Below, piece by piece: positions 16,795 through 24,872 of a stretch of DNA of 64,000 bases; position 1 is the first letter of the stretch, and each line of letters opens with the position of its first letter. The stretch is taken from NCBI RefSeq assembly GCF_900155475.1, contig NZ_FXAM01000001.1, positions 1,351,501 through 1,415,500 of the forward strand, read 5' to 3'. The notes below the pieces were generated by a model that was not told where the DNA came from, did no database searches, and saw nothing but the letters and a program-made list of their open reading frames with translations. This DNA is from Methylomagnum ishizawai. GTDB lineage: Bacteria > Pseudomonadota > Gammaproteobacteria > Methylococcales > Methylococcaceae. A program made the position numbers and the translations under genes.

Positions 16795-17358
16795 TCAACG
16801 CGGCGGGAATGCCCGTGGCGGTAGCGCGTCCAACAGCGTTTCGATTTGCCCGGCGTCCAACCAAGGGCCGAGATCGTGCCGCAACGCCACCGCCATGGTG
16901 TCGGGATGGCCGGCCAGCAGTGGGACGCAACGGTGGATTTCGGGTAGCAAAGTGCTGCCCGCCGCCGCCACGGCCCGGCGCAGGGTGGCGAGGTCCGGCC
17001 CGGTGGCATCGCCGTCGGGCGTTTGGGCCTGTACCGCTTTGGACAGGTCGATCAACACGGCGAACAGCTGTTCCGCCGCCGCCGCGGACAATCCTTGCCG
17101 GGTGGCGTCGGTCCGCGCCTGCCGCAAGACCTTGGCTTCCTGTGCCGGGTCCGTGAGCGCTACGCCCTCGCGGCGCTTGGCGGCGGCGACCTCGGGCATC
17201 AGGGCGAAACGCCGGCCCAGGGCCGCCGCGATGGAGTCCGCGCAGGATTGTGCCGCGGGCGGGGAGGCGGTGGGGAGGGGCGGCGGTTTCGGAGCGGCGC
17301 AGGCCGCGAGCAGGAGGGGAGTGGCGAGGAGGCCGGTGGCGAGGCATCGGGGAGTCAT
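16795..17358 (-). CDS. Periplasmic chorismate mutase (AroQ gamma class), predicted lipoprotein
   Basis: 187 residues. The N-terminal lipoprotein signal ends in a lipobox (LLLAACAA, Cys20), followed by a Pro-rich linker. The AroQ-type all-helical domain shows LGRRFALMPEVAAAKRREGVALTDPAQEAKVLRQARTDATRQGLS and FAVLIDLSKAVQ, the characteristic R...K...D...S/K-x-x-Q pattern of the gamma (secreted, *MtCM-like) class. It isomerises chorismate to prephenate, here apparently in the periplasm tethered to a membrane, where its role is not settled in any bacterium. Neighbours are a small membrane protein and sodC. The two Cys of the mature domain may pair. Confidence 0.75.
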   Translation of the reverse strand: MTPRCLATGLLATPLLLAACAAPKPPPLPTASPPAAQSCADSIAAALGRRFALMPEVAAAKRREGVALTDPAQEAKVLRQARTDATRQGLSAAAAEQLFAVLIDLSKAVQAQTPDGDATGPDLATLRRAVAAAGSTLLPEIHRCVPLLAGHPDTMAVALRHDLGPWLDAGQIETLLDALPPRAFPPR

Positions 17359-17438
17359 GGTGGGGAGGCTTGATGGAGGAAGATTGGATAAAACGCCGCT
17401 CCTTGTGCGGGGAACGGCGCTCCGGGCACACCGCTTGC

Positions 17439-17945
17439 TTATTTCGCCACGCCGCAGGCGATCCGCCCGCCGCCCGGCTGGTCGGCGTAGTTGTCGGCCT
17501 CGGCATGGATCACCAAGGCCCGGCCCGCCAAATCGGCGACATGCAAGCGCTTGGCCGTGACCGCCGTCTGGGTGCCGCCATCCGCCGCCACCGTCAGCAG
17601 GGGCAAGTCGCCCAGGTGGCCCGCGCCTTCCGGTCCGAGATGCTGTCCAGTCTTGGCGGGATCGTAGTGGCTACCGGCGGCCAGTCCGGCGGCGGGTTTG
17701 CCGTCCTTCTCGCCCGGACCGCAGGCCGGGGTTTCATGGACATGGAAACCGTGCGGCCCCGGCGGCAAGCCTTTGAGGTCGGGGGTCAGCACCAGGCCCG
17801 CCGGGCCGTCCGCGGCGGTGACGGTGCCCAGGCTTGCACCCACACCTTGAGGGTCGATCTTGTGCAGTTCGAAAACCAAGGGCGCGGCTCCGGCGCCGGT
17901 CGTGGCGAGGACCAGCCCCGCCGTCAATAACAGGGATAAACGCAT
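17439..17945 (-). CDS. sodC: Periplasmic Cu,Zn superoxide dismutase
   Basis: 168 residues with a Sec signal peptide (MRLSLLLTAGLVLATTGAGA). The Cu ligands are in HGFHVHE, the Zn loop in GSHYDPAKTGQHLGPEGAGHLGD, and the C-terminal VIHAEADNYADQPGGGRIACG supplies the bridging/copper His, the active-site Arg and the second Cys of the structural disulfide (first Cys in ETPACGPGE). It dismutates periplasmic superoxide. The lipoprotein chorismate mutase gene lies 80 bp downstream on the same strand. Confidence 0.93.
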   Translation of the reverse strand: MRLSLLLTAGLVLATTGAGAAPLVFELHKIDPQGVGASLGTVTAADGPAGLVLTPDLKGLPPGPHGFHVHETPACGPGEKDGKPAAGLAAGSHYDPAKTGQHLGPEGAGHLGDLPLLTVAADGGTQTAVTAKRLHVADLAGRALVIHAEADNYADQPGGGRIACGVAK

Positions 17946-18001
17946 CGCTCTCTCCTGGGATGATTGTTATGGCGAGGCGGCAGTATAGGGGATTTCCCGC
18001 A

Positions 18002-18982
18002 TCAGGCGACGGGCCGCTTGAACGCCTCGCCCTCGATTTCCCGCACTAGTTTCGGCACCAGATAACCGGGTAGCGTTGCCCGCAATTCCCGCAGCAAGGC
18101 CATGGCCCGCGCCTCGTCCACCTCGAAATGCGCCGTGCCCCGCGCCCGGTCCAAGAGGTGCAGGTAATAAGGCAGGACGCCGTGGGCGAACAGGGTTTCG
18201 CCGAGTTCGGCCAGGGCGTCGGCGCTGTCGTTGATGCCGCGCAACAACACGGCTTGGTTGAGCAAGGTCACGCCCGCCCCGCGCAAGGCCAACAGCGCCG
18301 CCCCGACCGCGCCGTCGAATTCCCGCGCATGGTTGGCGTGGATCACCAACACCGTCCGCAAACGGCTGTCCGCGAGGTGGCGCAGCAAAGCCCCCGTCAC
18401 CCGGCTCGGCAGCACCACCGGCAAGCGGCTGTGTAGCCGCAACCGTCGCACCTGGGGGATGGCTTCCAGTGCCGCGACCAGCCGTTCCAAGCGCTCGTCG
18501 CCCAGCACCAAAGGGTCGCCGCCGCTGAGGATGACTTCGCGGATGCTGGCGTCCCCGGCGATATGGTCCAGGGCCGCTTGTTCGCGGCTCCGGCCCAACA
18601 GATTGTCTTCATACGGGAACTCGCGGCGGAAGCAATAGCGGCAATGGATGGCGCACGCCCCGGTCGCGATCAGCAAGACCCGCCCCCGGTATTTGTGCAA
18701 CAGGCCGGGGGCCGCCACCGCCGCCAAATCCCCCACCGGATCGGCCAGGAAACCGGGGTATTCCCGGAGTTCCGCGCCCAGCGGCAACACCTGCCGCAAG
18801 AGGGGGTCGTCCGGGTTGCCGGGCTCCATGCGGGCGGCATAGCAGCGGGTCACTCGGAACGGGAAATCCAGGGCGGCGGCGTCCAATCCGGGGAAGTCGG
18901 CGGGGTCGAGCGCGAGGGATTGGAGCAGGGTTCGGGGCTGGGTGAAGGAGTCGGCCAGTTCGGCCTGCCAGGAGGGATACAT
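18002..18982 (-). CDS. epmB: EF-P beta-lysylation protein EpmB (lysine 2,3-aminomutase family)
   Basis: A 326-residue radical SAM enzyme. The C-x3-C-x2-C cluster motif is in GACAIHCRYCFRREFPYEDN, followed by SGGDPLVLGD, typical of lysine 2,3-aminomutases; the protein lacks the long C-terminal region of clostridial LAM. EpmB makes (R)-beta-lysine, which EpmA attaches to Lys34 of EF-P. It is transcribed divergently from efp with only about 80 bp between starts, and epmA lies beyond efp, so the assignment to EpmB rather than catabolic LAM is well supported by context. Confidence 0.93.
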   Translation of the reverse strand: MYPSWQAELADSFTQPRTLLQSLALDPADFPGLDAAALDFPFRVTRCYAARMEPGNPDDPLLRQVLPLGAELREYPGFLADPVGDLAAVAAPGLLHKYRGRVLLIATGACAIHCRYCFRREFPYEDNLLGRSREQAALDHIAGDASIREVILSGGDPLVLGDERLERLVAALEAIPQVRRLRLHSRLPVVLPSRVTGALLRHLADSRLRTVLVIHANHAREFDGAVGAALLALRGAGVTLLNQAVLLRGINDSADALAELGETLFAHGVLPYYLHLLDRARGTAHFEVDEARAMALLRELRATLPGYLVPKLVREIEGEAFKRPVA

Positions 18983-18994
18983 CGTGGCTGTGGT

Positions 18995-19023
18995 TTGGTA
19001 AGCGCAAGGCGCTCCATTATAAT
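18995..19023 (+). promoter_or_regulatory. Sigma-70 promoter of efp
   Basis: TTGGTA (18995-19000), a 17-bp spacer, then a consensus TATAAT (19018-19023), 41 bp before the efp ATG. Lies in the short divergent region shared with epmB. Confidence 0.75.
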
Positions 19024-19063
19024 GGCGTGATTTTTTTCAGCTAATTCAAGCAACGAGGACAGA

Positions 19064-19633
19064 ATGGCGACAGTCAGCACCAACGAATTCAAGGGCGGTT
19101 TGAAGATCATGCTCGACGGCGACCCGTACAACATGCTCGAAAACGAATTCGTCAAGCCCGGCAAGGGCCAGGCGTTCAACCGCGTGAAGCTCCGCAACCT
19201 CAAGACCGGTCGCGTCCTGGAGCGCACCTTCAAGTCGGGCGACACCTTCGAGACCGCCGATGTGGTCGATACCGACATGCAGTACCTTTACAACGACGGC
19301 GAGCGCTGGCATTTCATGGTGGTCGAGACCTTCGAGCAATACGAGGCCGACGCCGCCGCCGTGGCCGACGCCGCCAAATGGCTGAAGGAACAGGATGTTT
19401 GCCAAGTCACCCTGTACAACAACGCGCCCATCGGCGTGATCCCGCCCAATTTCGTGGAACTCAAGATCGTCGAGACCGATCCGGGCGTCCGCGGCGACAC
19501 CTCCGGCGGCGGCGGCAAACCGGCCACCCTGGAAACCGGGGCCGTGGTGCGCGTGCCCTTGTTCATCCAGACCGACGAGGTCATCAAGGTCGATACCCGC
19601 AAGGGCGAATACGTGTCCCGCGTCGGCAAATAA
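19064..19633 (+). CDS. efp: Translation elongation factor P
   Basis: 189 residues with the three-barrel layout of EF-P. The modification site loop [20 protein letters not shown] carries the target lysine (Lys34 type, PGKGQA), as in EpmA/B-modified EF-P of E. coli. The C-terminal signature [18 protein letters not shown] segment is present ([27 protein letters not shown]). It enters the ribosomal E site and relieves stalling at polyproline motifs, relevant here as the genome encodes many Pro-rich proteins. epmB upstream (divergent) and epmA downstream supply its modification enzymes. Confidence 0.97.
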   Translation: MATVSTNEFKGGLKIMLDGDPYNMLENEFVKPGKGQAFNRVKLRNLKTGRVLERTFKSGDTFETADVVDTDMQYLYNDGERWHFMVVETFEQYEADAAAVADAAKWLKEQDVCQVTLYNNAPIGVIPPNFVELKIVETDPGVRGDTSGGGGKPATLETGAVVRVPLFIQTDEVIKVDTRKGEYVSRVGK

Positions 19634-19660
19634 GCGCCGGTTCGCCGTGGGCGGTTGCCA

Positions 19661-19699
19661 GGCCGCGATTGGATCGAGCCAATCGCGGCCTTTGTTTTT
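19661..19699 (+). terminator. Intrinsic terminator between efp and epmA
   Basis: GGCCGCGATTGG (19661-19672) pairs with CCAATCGCGGCC (19679-19690) around a 6-base loop, followed by TTTGTTTTT. It would end most efp transcripts and keep epmA expression lower than efp. Confidence 0.9.
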
Positions 19700-19711
19700 G
19701 GGAGGGAGATT

Positions 19712-20704
19712 GTGAGCGCCGACCTTGATTGGATGCCGGCTTGTTCCCTGGACCTCCTGCGGCGGCGGGCGGAACTGCTGGCCGCGATCCGCCGCTTTTT
19801 CGCCGGGCGCGAGGTGCTGGAGGTCGAAACCCCGCTGCTCTGCCACGCCGCCGTCACCGATCCCAACCTGCACGCCTTCGCCACCCGCTTCCTGCCGCCC
19901 GGTGCCCGCGAGGGCTGTGGGCTGTATCTGCAAACCTCCCCCGAATTCGCCATGAAACGCTTGTTGGCGGCGGGCAGCGGCTCGATCTACCAAATCTGCA
20001 AAGCCTTCCGCGACGAGGAAGCCGGGCGCTACCACAACCCGGAATTCACCCTGCTGGAATGGTACCGGGTGGGCTTCTCGCTGGCCGATTTGATGGACGA
20101 GATCGAAGCCTTGTTCGCCGCGGTGTGCGGGGCGGGTTATCCGCTGGCGGTTGCCGAGCGCCATGCCTATGCGGACCTGTTCCAGCGCCATCTGGGCATC
20201 GATCCCTTGAGCGCCGATATTGCCGATTTCGTGCGCTGCACGGCGGCCCAGGGCTTCCACGAGGCCGAAGCCCTGTGCGGCGAAGACCGCGGCATTTGGC
20301 TGGATTTGCTGTTCGGCTATTTCGTGCAGCCGCGGTTGGGGCGGGGCCGGGTGGCGTTTGTCTACGACTATCCCGCTTGCCTGCCGTCGCTGGCCCGCAA
20401 GCGCCCGGACGATCCGCGCGTGGTGGAGCGGGTGGAGGTGTTCCTGGAGGGCATGGAACTCGGCAACGGCTTCCACGAATTGGCCGACGCCGTGGAGCAG
20501 GAGGCCCGGTTCGAGGCCGATCTGGCGGAACGGCGGGCGCGGGGCGCGGTCTTACCGCCCAAGGATGGCCGGTTGCTGGCGGCTTTGAGCCATGGCTTGC
20601 CGGATTGCTCGGGCGTGGCGGTGGGCTTGGACCGCTGGTTGATGTTGCTGGCGGGGGAGCAAGCCATCGGGGGGGTGCTGGCGTTTCCGGTGGACCGGGC
20701 TTGA
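19712..20704 (+). CDS. epmA: EF-P--(R)-beta-lysine ligase EpmA (GenX/PoxA, LysRS paralogue)
   Basis: A 330-residue class II synthetase core without an anticodon-binding domain. It shows motif 1 (REVLEVETPLLCHAAVTDPNLHAF), motif 2 (IYQICKAFRDEEAGRYHNPEFTLLEWYR) and motif 3 (GVAVGLDRWLMLLAG). It ligates beta-lysine to EF-P. The GTG at 19712 is chosen as the start: it is preceded by GGGAGGGAG and places the first family residues (WMPACSLDLLRRRAELL) near the N-terminus. It follows efp, separated by an intrinsic terminator. No epmC homologue is seen in the window. Confidence 0.94.
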   Translation: MSADLDWMPACSLDLLRRRAELLAAIRRFFAGREVLEVETPLLCHAAVTDPNLHAFATRFLPPGAREGCGLYLQTSPEFAMKRLLAAGSGSIYQICKAFRDEEAGRYHNPEFTLLEWYRVGFSLADLMDEIEALFAAVCGAGYPLAVAERHAYADLFQRHLGIDPLSADIADFVRCTAAQGFHEAEALCGEDRGIWLDLLFGYFVQPRLGRGRVAFVYDYPACLPSLARKRPDDPRVVERVEVFLEGMELGNGFHELADAVEQEARFEADLAERRARGAVLPPKDGRLLAALSHGLPDCSGVAVGLDRWLMLLAGEQAIGGVLAFPVDRA

Positions 20705-20930
20705 AGCGCCCGGCCACATCTTGACGTCGCAAACCTGGGTGTCGCGTCCGCCCGAAGCCCCGGACTGGCCGGCTTTACGCCGCCATCCCTTGTTCGCCTA
20801 TGCCGAAGCCTTCCTGTCCAGCCCGGAACTGGCCGAAGCCCTGCTCGCCCCACTCGCCGGGGAAACCGCTCTGACCGTGGCGCTGCTGGCCTACGCGGTC
20901 CAGCCATCTCCCGGTTTTATAAGGAAAAGG

Positions 20931-21572
20931 CTATTTGCTCATCCTCTGGGCGCAGAACGCCTGATGCTCGGCGATGGCCTGGGTCTGGTCGTGTTTCTTG
21001 CCGAATTTCCGCTGGGCGATATCCAAAGCCCGCGCATACAGTGGCAGGGCGATATCGTGCTGGCCCTTGGCATGGTAGGCGCTGGCCAGGTTGTCGAGGC
21101 TCATCGCGACATTGGGATGGTCCTTGCCGAGACTGGATTCGGTGATCTCGAACGCCCGTTTATACAAGGGCAGGGAATTATCGTGGCGGCCCTGCGAGCG
21201 GTAGGCGTCGGCCACGTTGTTGAGGCAATCCACGATATTCATATGGTCCTGGCCGTATTTGCGTTCCTGGATCGCCAATGCCCTTTGGTAATAATCCATG
21301 GCCTTGTCGGGCTGTTGCTTGGCGGCGTGGATATCCCCGATGCTGTTCAGGGTATCGACCAGTTTGAAATGGGATTTGCCGAATCTCTTTTCGAGGCGGG
21401 CCAGGGTTTTCAGGTGCAGGGGCAGGGCTTGGTCGAAGCGGCCCTGCTTGTGGAGGAATGAGGCCAATAACCGGGAGACGTGGAAAACCAGGGGTTTGTA
21501 GAACAGCATCAATCCGATGGGCACTACCAGCAACAGGATGGCGCTCAACAACAACAGGGTGATATTACTCAT
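20931..21572 (-). CDS. Membrane-anchored TPR protein (kinesin-light-chain-type repeats)
   Basis: 213 residues: an N-terminal transmembrane helix (about residues 4-24), then at least four TPR units of about 42 residues. The units have the kinesin-light-chain signature A-[LM]-x-L-[YH]-x-[RK]-[AT]-L-x-I-x-E-[RK]-x-[FY]-G-x-x-H (e.g. ALAIQERKYGQDHMNIVDCLNNVADAYRSQGRHD, RAFEITESSLGKDHPNVAMSLDNLASAYHAKGQ). It is a protein-protein interaction scaffold facing cytoplasm or periplasm; partner unknown. It converges on epmA, and its promoter faces the ribD end. Confidence 0.85.
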   Translation of the reverse strand: MSNITLLLLSAILLLVVPIGLMLFYKPLVFHVSRLLASFLHKQGRFDQALPLHLKTLARLEKRFGKSHFKLVDTLNSIGDIHAAKQQPDKAMDYYQRALAIQERKYGQDHMNIVDCLNNVADAYRSQGRHDNSLPLYKRAFEITESSLGKDHPNVAMSLDNLASAYHAKGQHDIALPLYARALDIAQRKFGKKHDQTQAIAEHQAFCAQRMSK

Positions 21573-21609
21573 GGGGTAAGCCTATGGGTATTTTGGGGGA
21601 TGGGGTGGA

Positions 21610-22722
21610 TCACGCTTTGAGGAAACTCAGCCGGATATCCTGGCCGATTTGCCGGGTATCGGCCAGCCGCAATTCATGACGGTCGGCCATGCGGGATAGC
21701 CCCGGCAGATGGAACAGGCCGCGGGCTTGGTCGCCCAGGACCACCGGGGCCAGATAGACGATCCATTCATCCACCAACCCGGCCCGCAACAGGGCACCGT
21801 TCAGGGTAGGACCGGCCTCGACCAGAACCTCGTTGCATCCGGCCCGGCCCAGCCATTCGACCACCGTCAATAAGTCTATCCGGTCTTCCGCGCCCGTGGG
21901 CAAGGCGACCGCTTCCAACGTGGCGGGGATATCCGCCCGCGCCGCGCGGCCCGCCGCCGTGGTCAGGACCACGGTGCGCACCCGGCCATCGGCGAGCCGA
22001 GCCGTGGACGGCAGGCGGAATTGAGAATCCAGCACGATGCGGATGGGCTGGACGATTGCGCCCGCATCTTCGCCGAGCCGGGCCGTCAGTTCGGGATCGT
22101 CGGCCAGGGCGGTACCGATGCCGGTGACGATGGCCGAACTCCGCGCCCGTAGCCGATGCACATCGCGGCGGGCATCGGCTCCGGTGATCCACCGGCTTTC
22201 GCCCGAGGCCATCGCGGTGCGGCCATCCAGGCTCATCGCCAGCTTGCTGCGGAGCCAAGGGCGTCCGGTGGCCATGCGCTGGCAGAAACCCCGGTTCAGG
22301 TTCAAGGCGTCGCCCGCCAACAAGCCGCAGGCGGTGTCGATGCCCGCCGCGGCCAAGCGGGCCAGTCCGGCCCCCGCCACCTTGGGATTGGGGTCTTCCA
22401 GCGCGGCCACCACCCGCGTTATCCCGGCGGCGATCAGGGCTTCGGTGCAGGGGGGCGTTCTGCCGTGGTGGCAACAGGGTTCCAGGTTGACATAGGCGGT
22501 CGCACCCCGTGCTTCGGCTCCGGCCACGGCCAGGGCTTCGATCTCGGCGTGCGGGCCGCCGGCCTTGCGGTGCCAGCCTTCGCCGACGACGCGGCCTGCT
22601 TTCACCAGGACGCAGCCTACCCTGGGGTTGGGGTCGGTGGTGTATAAACCGCGTTCGGCGAGGCGGAGGGCGCGGGCCATGTGGTCCGCGTCGGCGCGGG
22701 AGAAGGGGGTGTGGGCATTCAT
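21610..22722 (-). CDS. ribD: Bifunctional riboflavin biosynthesis deaminase/reductase RibD
   Basis: 370 residues. The N-terminal cytidine-deaminase-like domain (residues 8-150) has zinc ligands in GGPHAEIEALAVAG and NLEPCCHHGRTPPCTEAL. The C-terminal reductase domain has the NADPH-binding GRTAMASGESRWITG segment and VEAGPTLNGALLRAGLVDEW. It carries out steps two and three of riboflavin synthesis from GTP. The gene is 13 bp downstream of nrdR on the same strand, an arrangement (nrdR-ribD) common in proteobacteria. No FMN riboswitch was seen. Confidence 0.96.
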   Translation of the reverse strand: MNAHTPFSRADADHMARALRLAERGLYTTDPNPRVGCVLVKAGRVVGEGWHRKAGGPHAEIEALAVAGAEARGATAYVNLEPCCHHGRTPPCTEALIAAGITRVVAALEDPNPKVAGAGLARLAAAGIDTACGLLAGDALNLNRGFCQRMATGRPWLRSKLAMSLDGRTAMASGESRWITGADARRDVHRLRARSSAIVTGIGTALADDPELTARLGEDAGAIVQPIRIVLDSQFRLPSTARLADGRVRTVVLTTAAGRAARADIPATLEAVALPTGAEDRIDLLTVVEWLGRAGCNEVLVEAGPTLNGALLRAGLVDEWIVYLAPVVLGDQARGLFHLPGLSRMADRHELRLADTRQIGQDIRLSFLKA

Positions 22723-22735
22723 GGGGGCGGGGGAT

Positions 22736-23233
22736 TCAGGAAGCGGCGGGGGGGTCGGAGGGATGGGCCGCGCCGCCGTCGTGGGGGTTTTCCAACTGGT
22801 CGATGACTTCGCGGAAGGCGTTCACATCCTGGAAACTGCGATAGACCGAAGCGAAGCGCACATAGGCCACATGGTCGAGTTCGCCCAGTTCGCGCATCAC
22901 GTTTTCGCCGATCAGCCGGGAGGGGATTTCGCGCTCGCCGCGGGCCAGCAGTTGCTTCTTGATGCGGTTGATGGCGGCTTCGATGCGGTCGCTGCCGACG
23001 GGGCGTTTCTCCAAGGCCCGGAGCATCCCGGCGCGGAGCTTTTCTTCCCGGAACGGCTCGCGGCTGCCATTGCTCTTGACGATGCGCGGCAGGTTGAGTT
23101 CGGCGGCTTCGTAGGTGGTGAAGCGCTCCTTGCATTCGACGCATTCGCGCCGTCGGCGGACTTGGTCGCCTTCCTGGGACAGCCGGGAGTCGATGACGCG
23201 GGTATCGTGGGCTCCGCAAAAGGGACAGCGCAT
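22736..23233 (-). CDS. nrdR: Transcriptional repressor NrdR
   Basis: 165 residues: an N-terminal zinc ribbon ([17 protein letters not shown], then [12 protein letters not shown]) and an ATP-cone domain ([29 protein letters not shown]). NrdR senses ATP/dATP and represses ribonucleotide reductase operons. The start ATG at 23233 is the standard family start, and the longer open frame upstream is not coding. Located between glyA (65 bp upstream) and ribD (13 bp downstream) on the same strand, the common glyA-nrdR-ribD order. Confidence 0.97.
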   Translation of the reverse strand: MRCPFCGAHDTRVIDSRLSQEGDQVRRRRECVECKERFTTYEAAELNLPRIVKSNGSREPFREEKLRAGMLRALEKRPVGSDRIEAAINRIKKQLLARGEREIPSRLIGENVMRELGELDHVAYVRFASVYRSFQDVNAFREVIDQLENPHDGGAAHPSDPPAAS

Positions 23234-23298
23234 ATCGGGTTCGCCTCGCTCGCGGGGCCGGGGACGGCACGCGGCCGCCCGCCGGACCTCCCGCTTAA

Positions 23299-24555
23299 TT
23301 AATCGGCATACACCGGATAACGGCGGCAAATCTCGCTGACGTTGTCCCGGACCCTGGCGATGACCGCCTCGTTCTCCAGGTCGTCCAGCACATCGCACAT
23401 CCAATCGGCCAGGGTTTCGCAATCCTGCACGTTGAAGCCGCGGGTGGTCACCGCCGGGGTGCCGACCCGGATGCCACTGGTGACGAAGGGCGATTGCGGA
23501 TCGTTGGGCACGGCGTTCTTGTTGACCGTGATATGGGCGCGGCCCAGGGCGGCGTCGGCGGCCTTGCCGGTGATGCCCTTGGCGATCAGGTCCACCAGCA
23601 TCAGGTGGTTGTCGGTGCCGCCGGAGACGATTTTAAGTCCCCGGTCCACGAAGCGCTGGGCCATGGCGCGGGCATTGTCCACCACGCGCTGTTGGTATTC
23701 CTTGAATTCGGGTTGCAGGGCTTCCTTGAGCGCCACGGCCTTGGCGGCGATGACGTGCATCAAGGGACCGCCCTGGATGCCGGGGAACACCAGCGAATTC
23801 AGCTTCTTCTCGATCTCCTCGTTGGCCTTGGCCAGGATCAGGCCGCCGCGCGGGCCGCGCAGGGTCTTGTGGGTGGTGGTGGTGGTGACATCGGCGATTT
23901 GCACCGGGCTGGGATAGTGGCCGGTGGCGACTAGGCCCGCGACATGGGCCATGTCCACCAACAGGAAAGCGCCCACCGAATCGGCGATTTCGCGGAAGCG
24001 CTGCCAATCGACCACGCGGCTATAGGCGGAGAAACCGGCCACGATCATCTTGGGGCGGTGTTCCTGGGCAAGGGCCGCGACCTGCTCGTAATCGATATAG
24101 CCGGTGCTGGTGTCGAGGCCGTATTGGAAGGCGTTGTAGATTTTGCCGGAGAAATTGACCTTGGCCCCGTGGGTCAGGTGGCCACCGTGGGCGAGGCTCA
24201 TCCCCAGCACGGTGTCGCCGGGGTTGAGCAGGGCCATGTAGACGGCGGCGTTGGCCTGGGAACCGGAATGCGGCTGGACGTTGGCGTAATCGGCCCCGAA
24301 CAATTGCTTGGCGCGGTCGATGGCGAGGCTTTCGACCACATCGACATATTCGCAGCCGCCGTAGTAGCGCTTGGCGGGATAGCCTTCGGCGTATTTGTTG
24401 GTCAGCACCGTGCCCTGGGCCTGGAGGACGCGGGGGCTGGCGTAGTTTTCGGAGGCGATCAGTTCGATGTGGTGTTCCTGGCGGTCCACTTCGTGTTGGA
24501 TGGCCGACCACAGTTCGTCGTCGAAACCGGCGATTTCCATACCTTTGCTAAACAT
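23299..24555 (-). CDS. glyA: Serine hydroxymethyltransferase
   Basis: A 418-residue PLP enzyme. The Schiff-base lysine is in [15 protein letters not shown], the substrate/PLP region in [41 protein letters not shown], and [12 protein letters not shown] holds the PLP-pyridine Asp. It interconverts serine and glycine with tetrahydrofolate, feeding one-carbon metabolism. The ATG at 24555 gives the usual N-terminus ([16 protein letters not shown]) with a GAAGG site upstream, and the longer open frame is not used. Heads a probable glyA-nrdR-ribD unit. Confidence 0.97.
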   Translation of the reverse strand: MFSKGMEIAGFDDELWSAIQHEVDRQEHHIELIASENYASPRVLQAQGTVLTNKYAEGYPAKRYYGGCEYVDVVESLAIDRAKQLFGADYANVQPHSGSQANAAVYMALLNPGDTVLGMSLAHGGHLTHGAKVNFSGKIYNAFQYGLDTSTGYIDYEQVAALAQEHRPKMIVAGFSAYSRVVDWQRFREIADSVGAFLLVDMAHVAGLVATGHYPSPVQIADVTTTTTHKTLRGPRGGLILAKANEEIEKKLNSLVFPGIQGGPLMHVIAAKAVALKEALQPEFKEYQQRVVDNARAMAQRFVDRGLKIVSGGTDNHLMLVDLIAKGITGKAADAALGRAHITVNKNAVPNDPQSPFVTSGIRVGTPAVTTRGFNVQDCETLADWMCDVLDDLENEAVIARVRDNVSEICRRYPVYAD

Positions 24556-24744
24556 GATTTCTGACCTTCGGGGGGTGAAAAAGAGGGGAGCGGGAACCGG
24601 CATCGGGTATGCATGGGCAGGCCGCATGAGGGGGTCTTTATAGCAGAAATGGCGGGGCGTGGCACGGGGGTGGGGCGGTGCCGGAGTGTTCGTTGGGGTG
24701 GGGTCGTGGGTGGGAGTCCTGGCTTTGGGAACAAGTAGGGCGTG

Positions 24745-24806
24745 GTGGGCCGGTATTTCCGGCCCACCGCGATGATTGGAACTGGTGGACATGGGTACAT
24801 GCCCAT
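24745..24806. repeat. Stem-loop repeat modules (dispersed repeat, copy B)
   Basis: Two palindromic modules. GTGGGCCGG/CCGGCCCAC lies around TATTT (24745-24767), and GTGGACATG/CATGCCCAT around GGTA (24785-24806). They match modules of the array at 9622-9725 in inverse orientation, including the sequence between modules (GGAACTGGTGG-like). Confidence 0.6.
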
Positions 24807-24824
24807 CCAGGCTTGCCAAAAACA

Positions 24825-24856
24825 AAACGCCGCTTCCCGCGAAGGCAGCGGCGTTT
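24825..24856 (-). terminator. Intrinsic terminator of the HzsA-like gene
   Basis: On the minus strand AAACGCCGCT pairs with AGCGGCGTTT around a GCCTTCGCGGGA loop and is followed by TGTTTTTGG, 17 bp after the stop codon of the gene ending at 24873. Confidence 0.85.
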
Positions 24857-24872
24857 CCCGGTTTTCCCCCGC

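Noticed and set aside
20721-20930. Open frame after epmA (TSQTWVSRPPEAP...)
   Set aside because: It is short, starts with TTG and continues as antisense of the TPR gene; GC-rich DNA gives such frames by chance.
21600-22740. FMN riboswitch for ribD
   Set aside because: Only 13 bp separate nrdR and ribD, and no FMN aptamer core was seen upstream of nrdR either.
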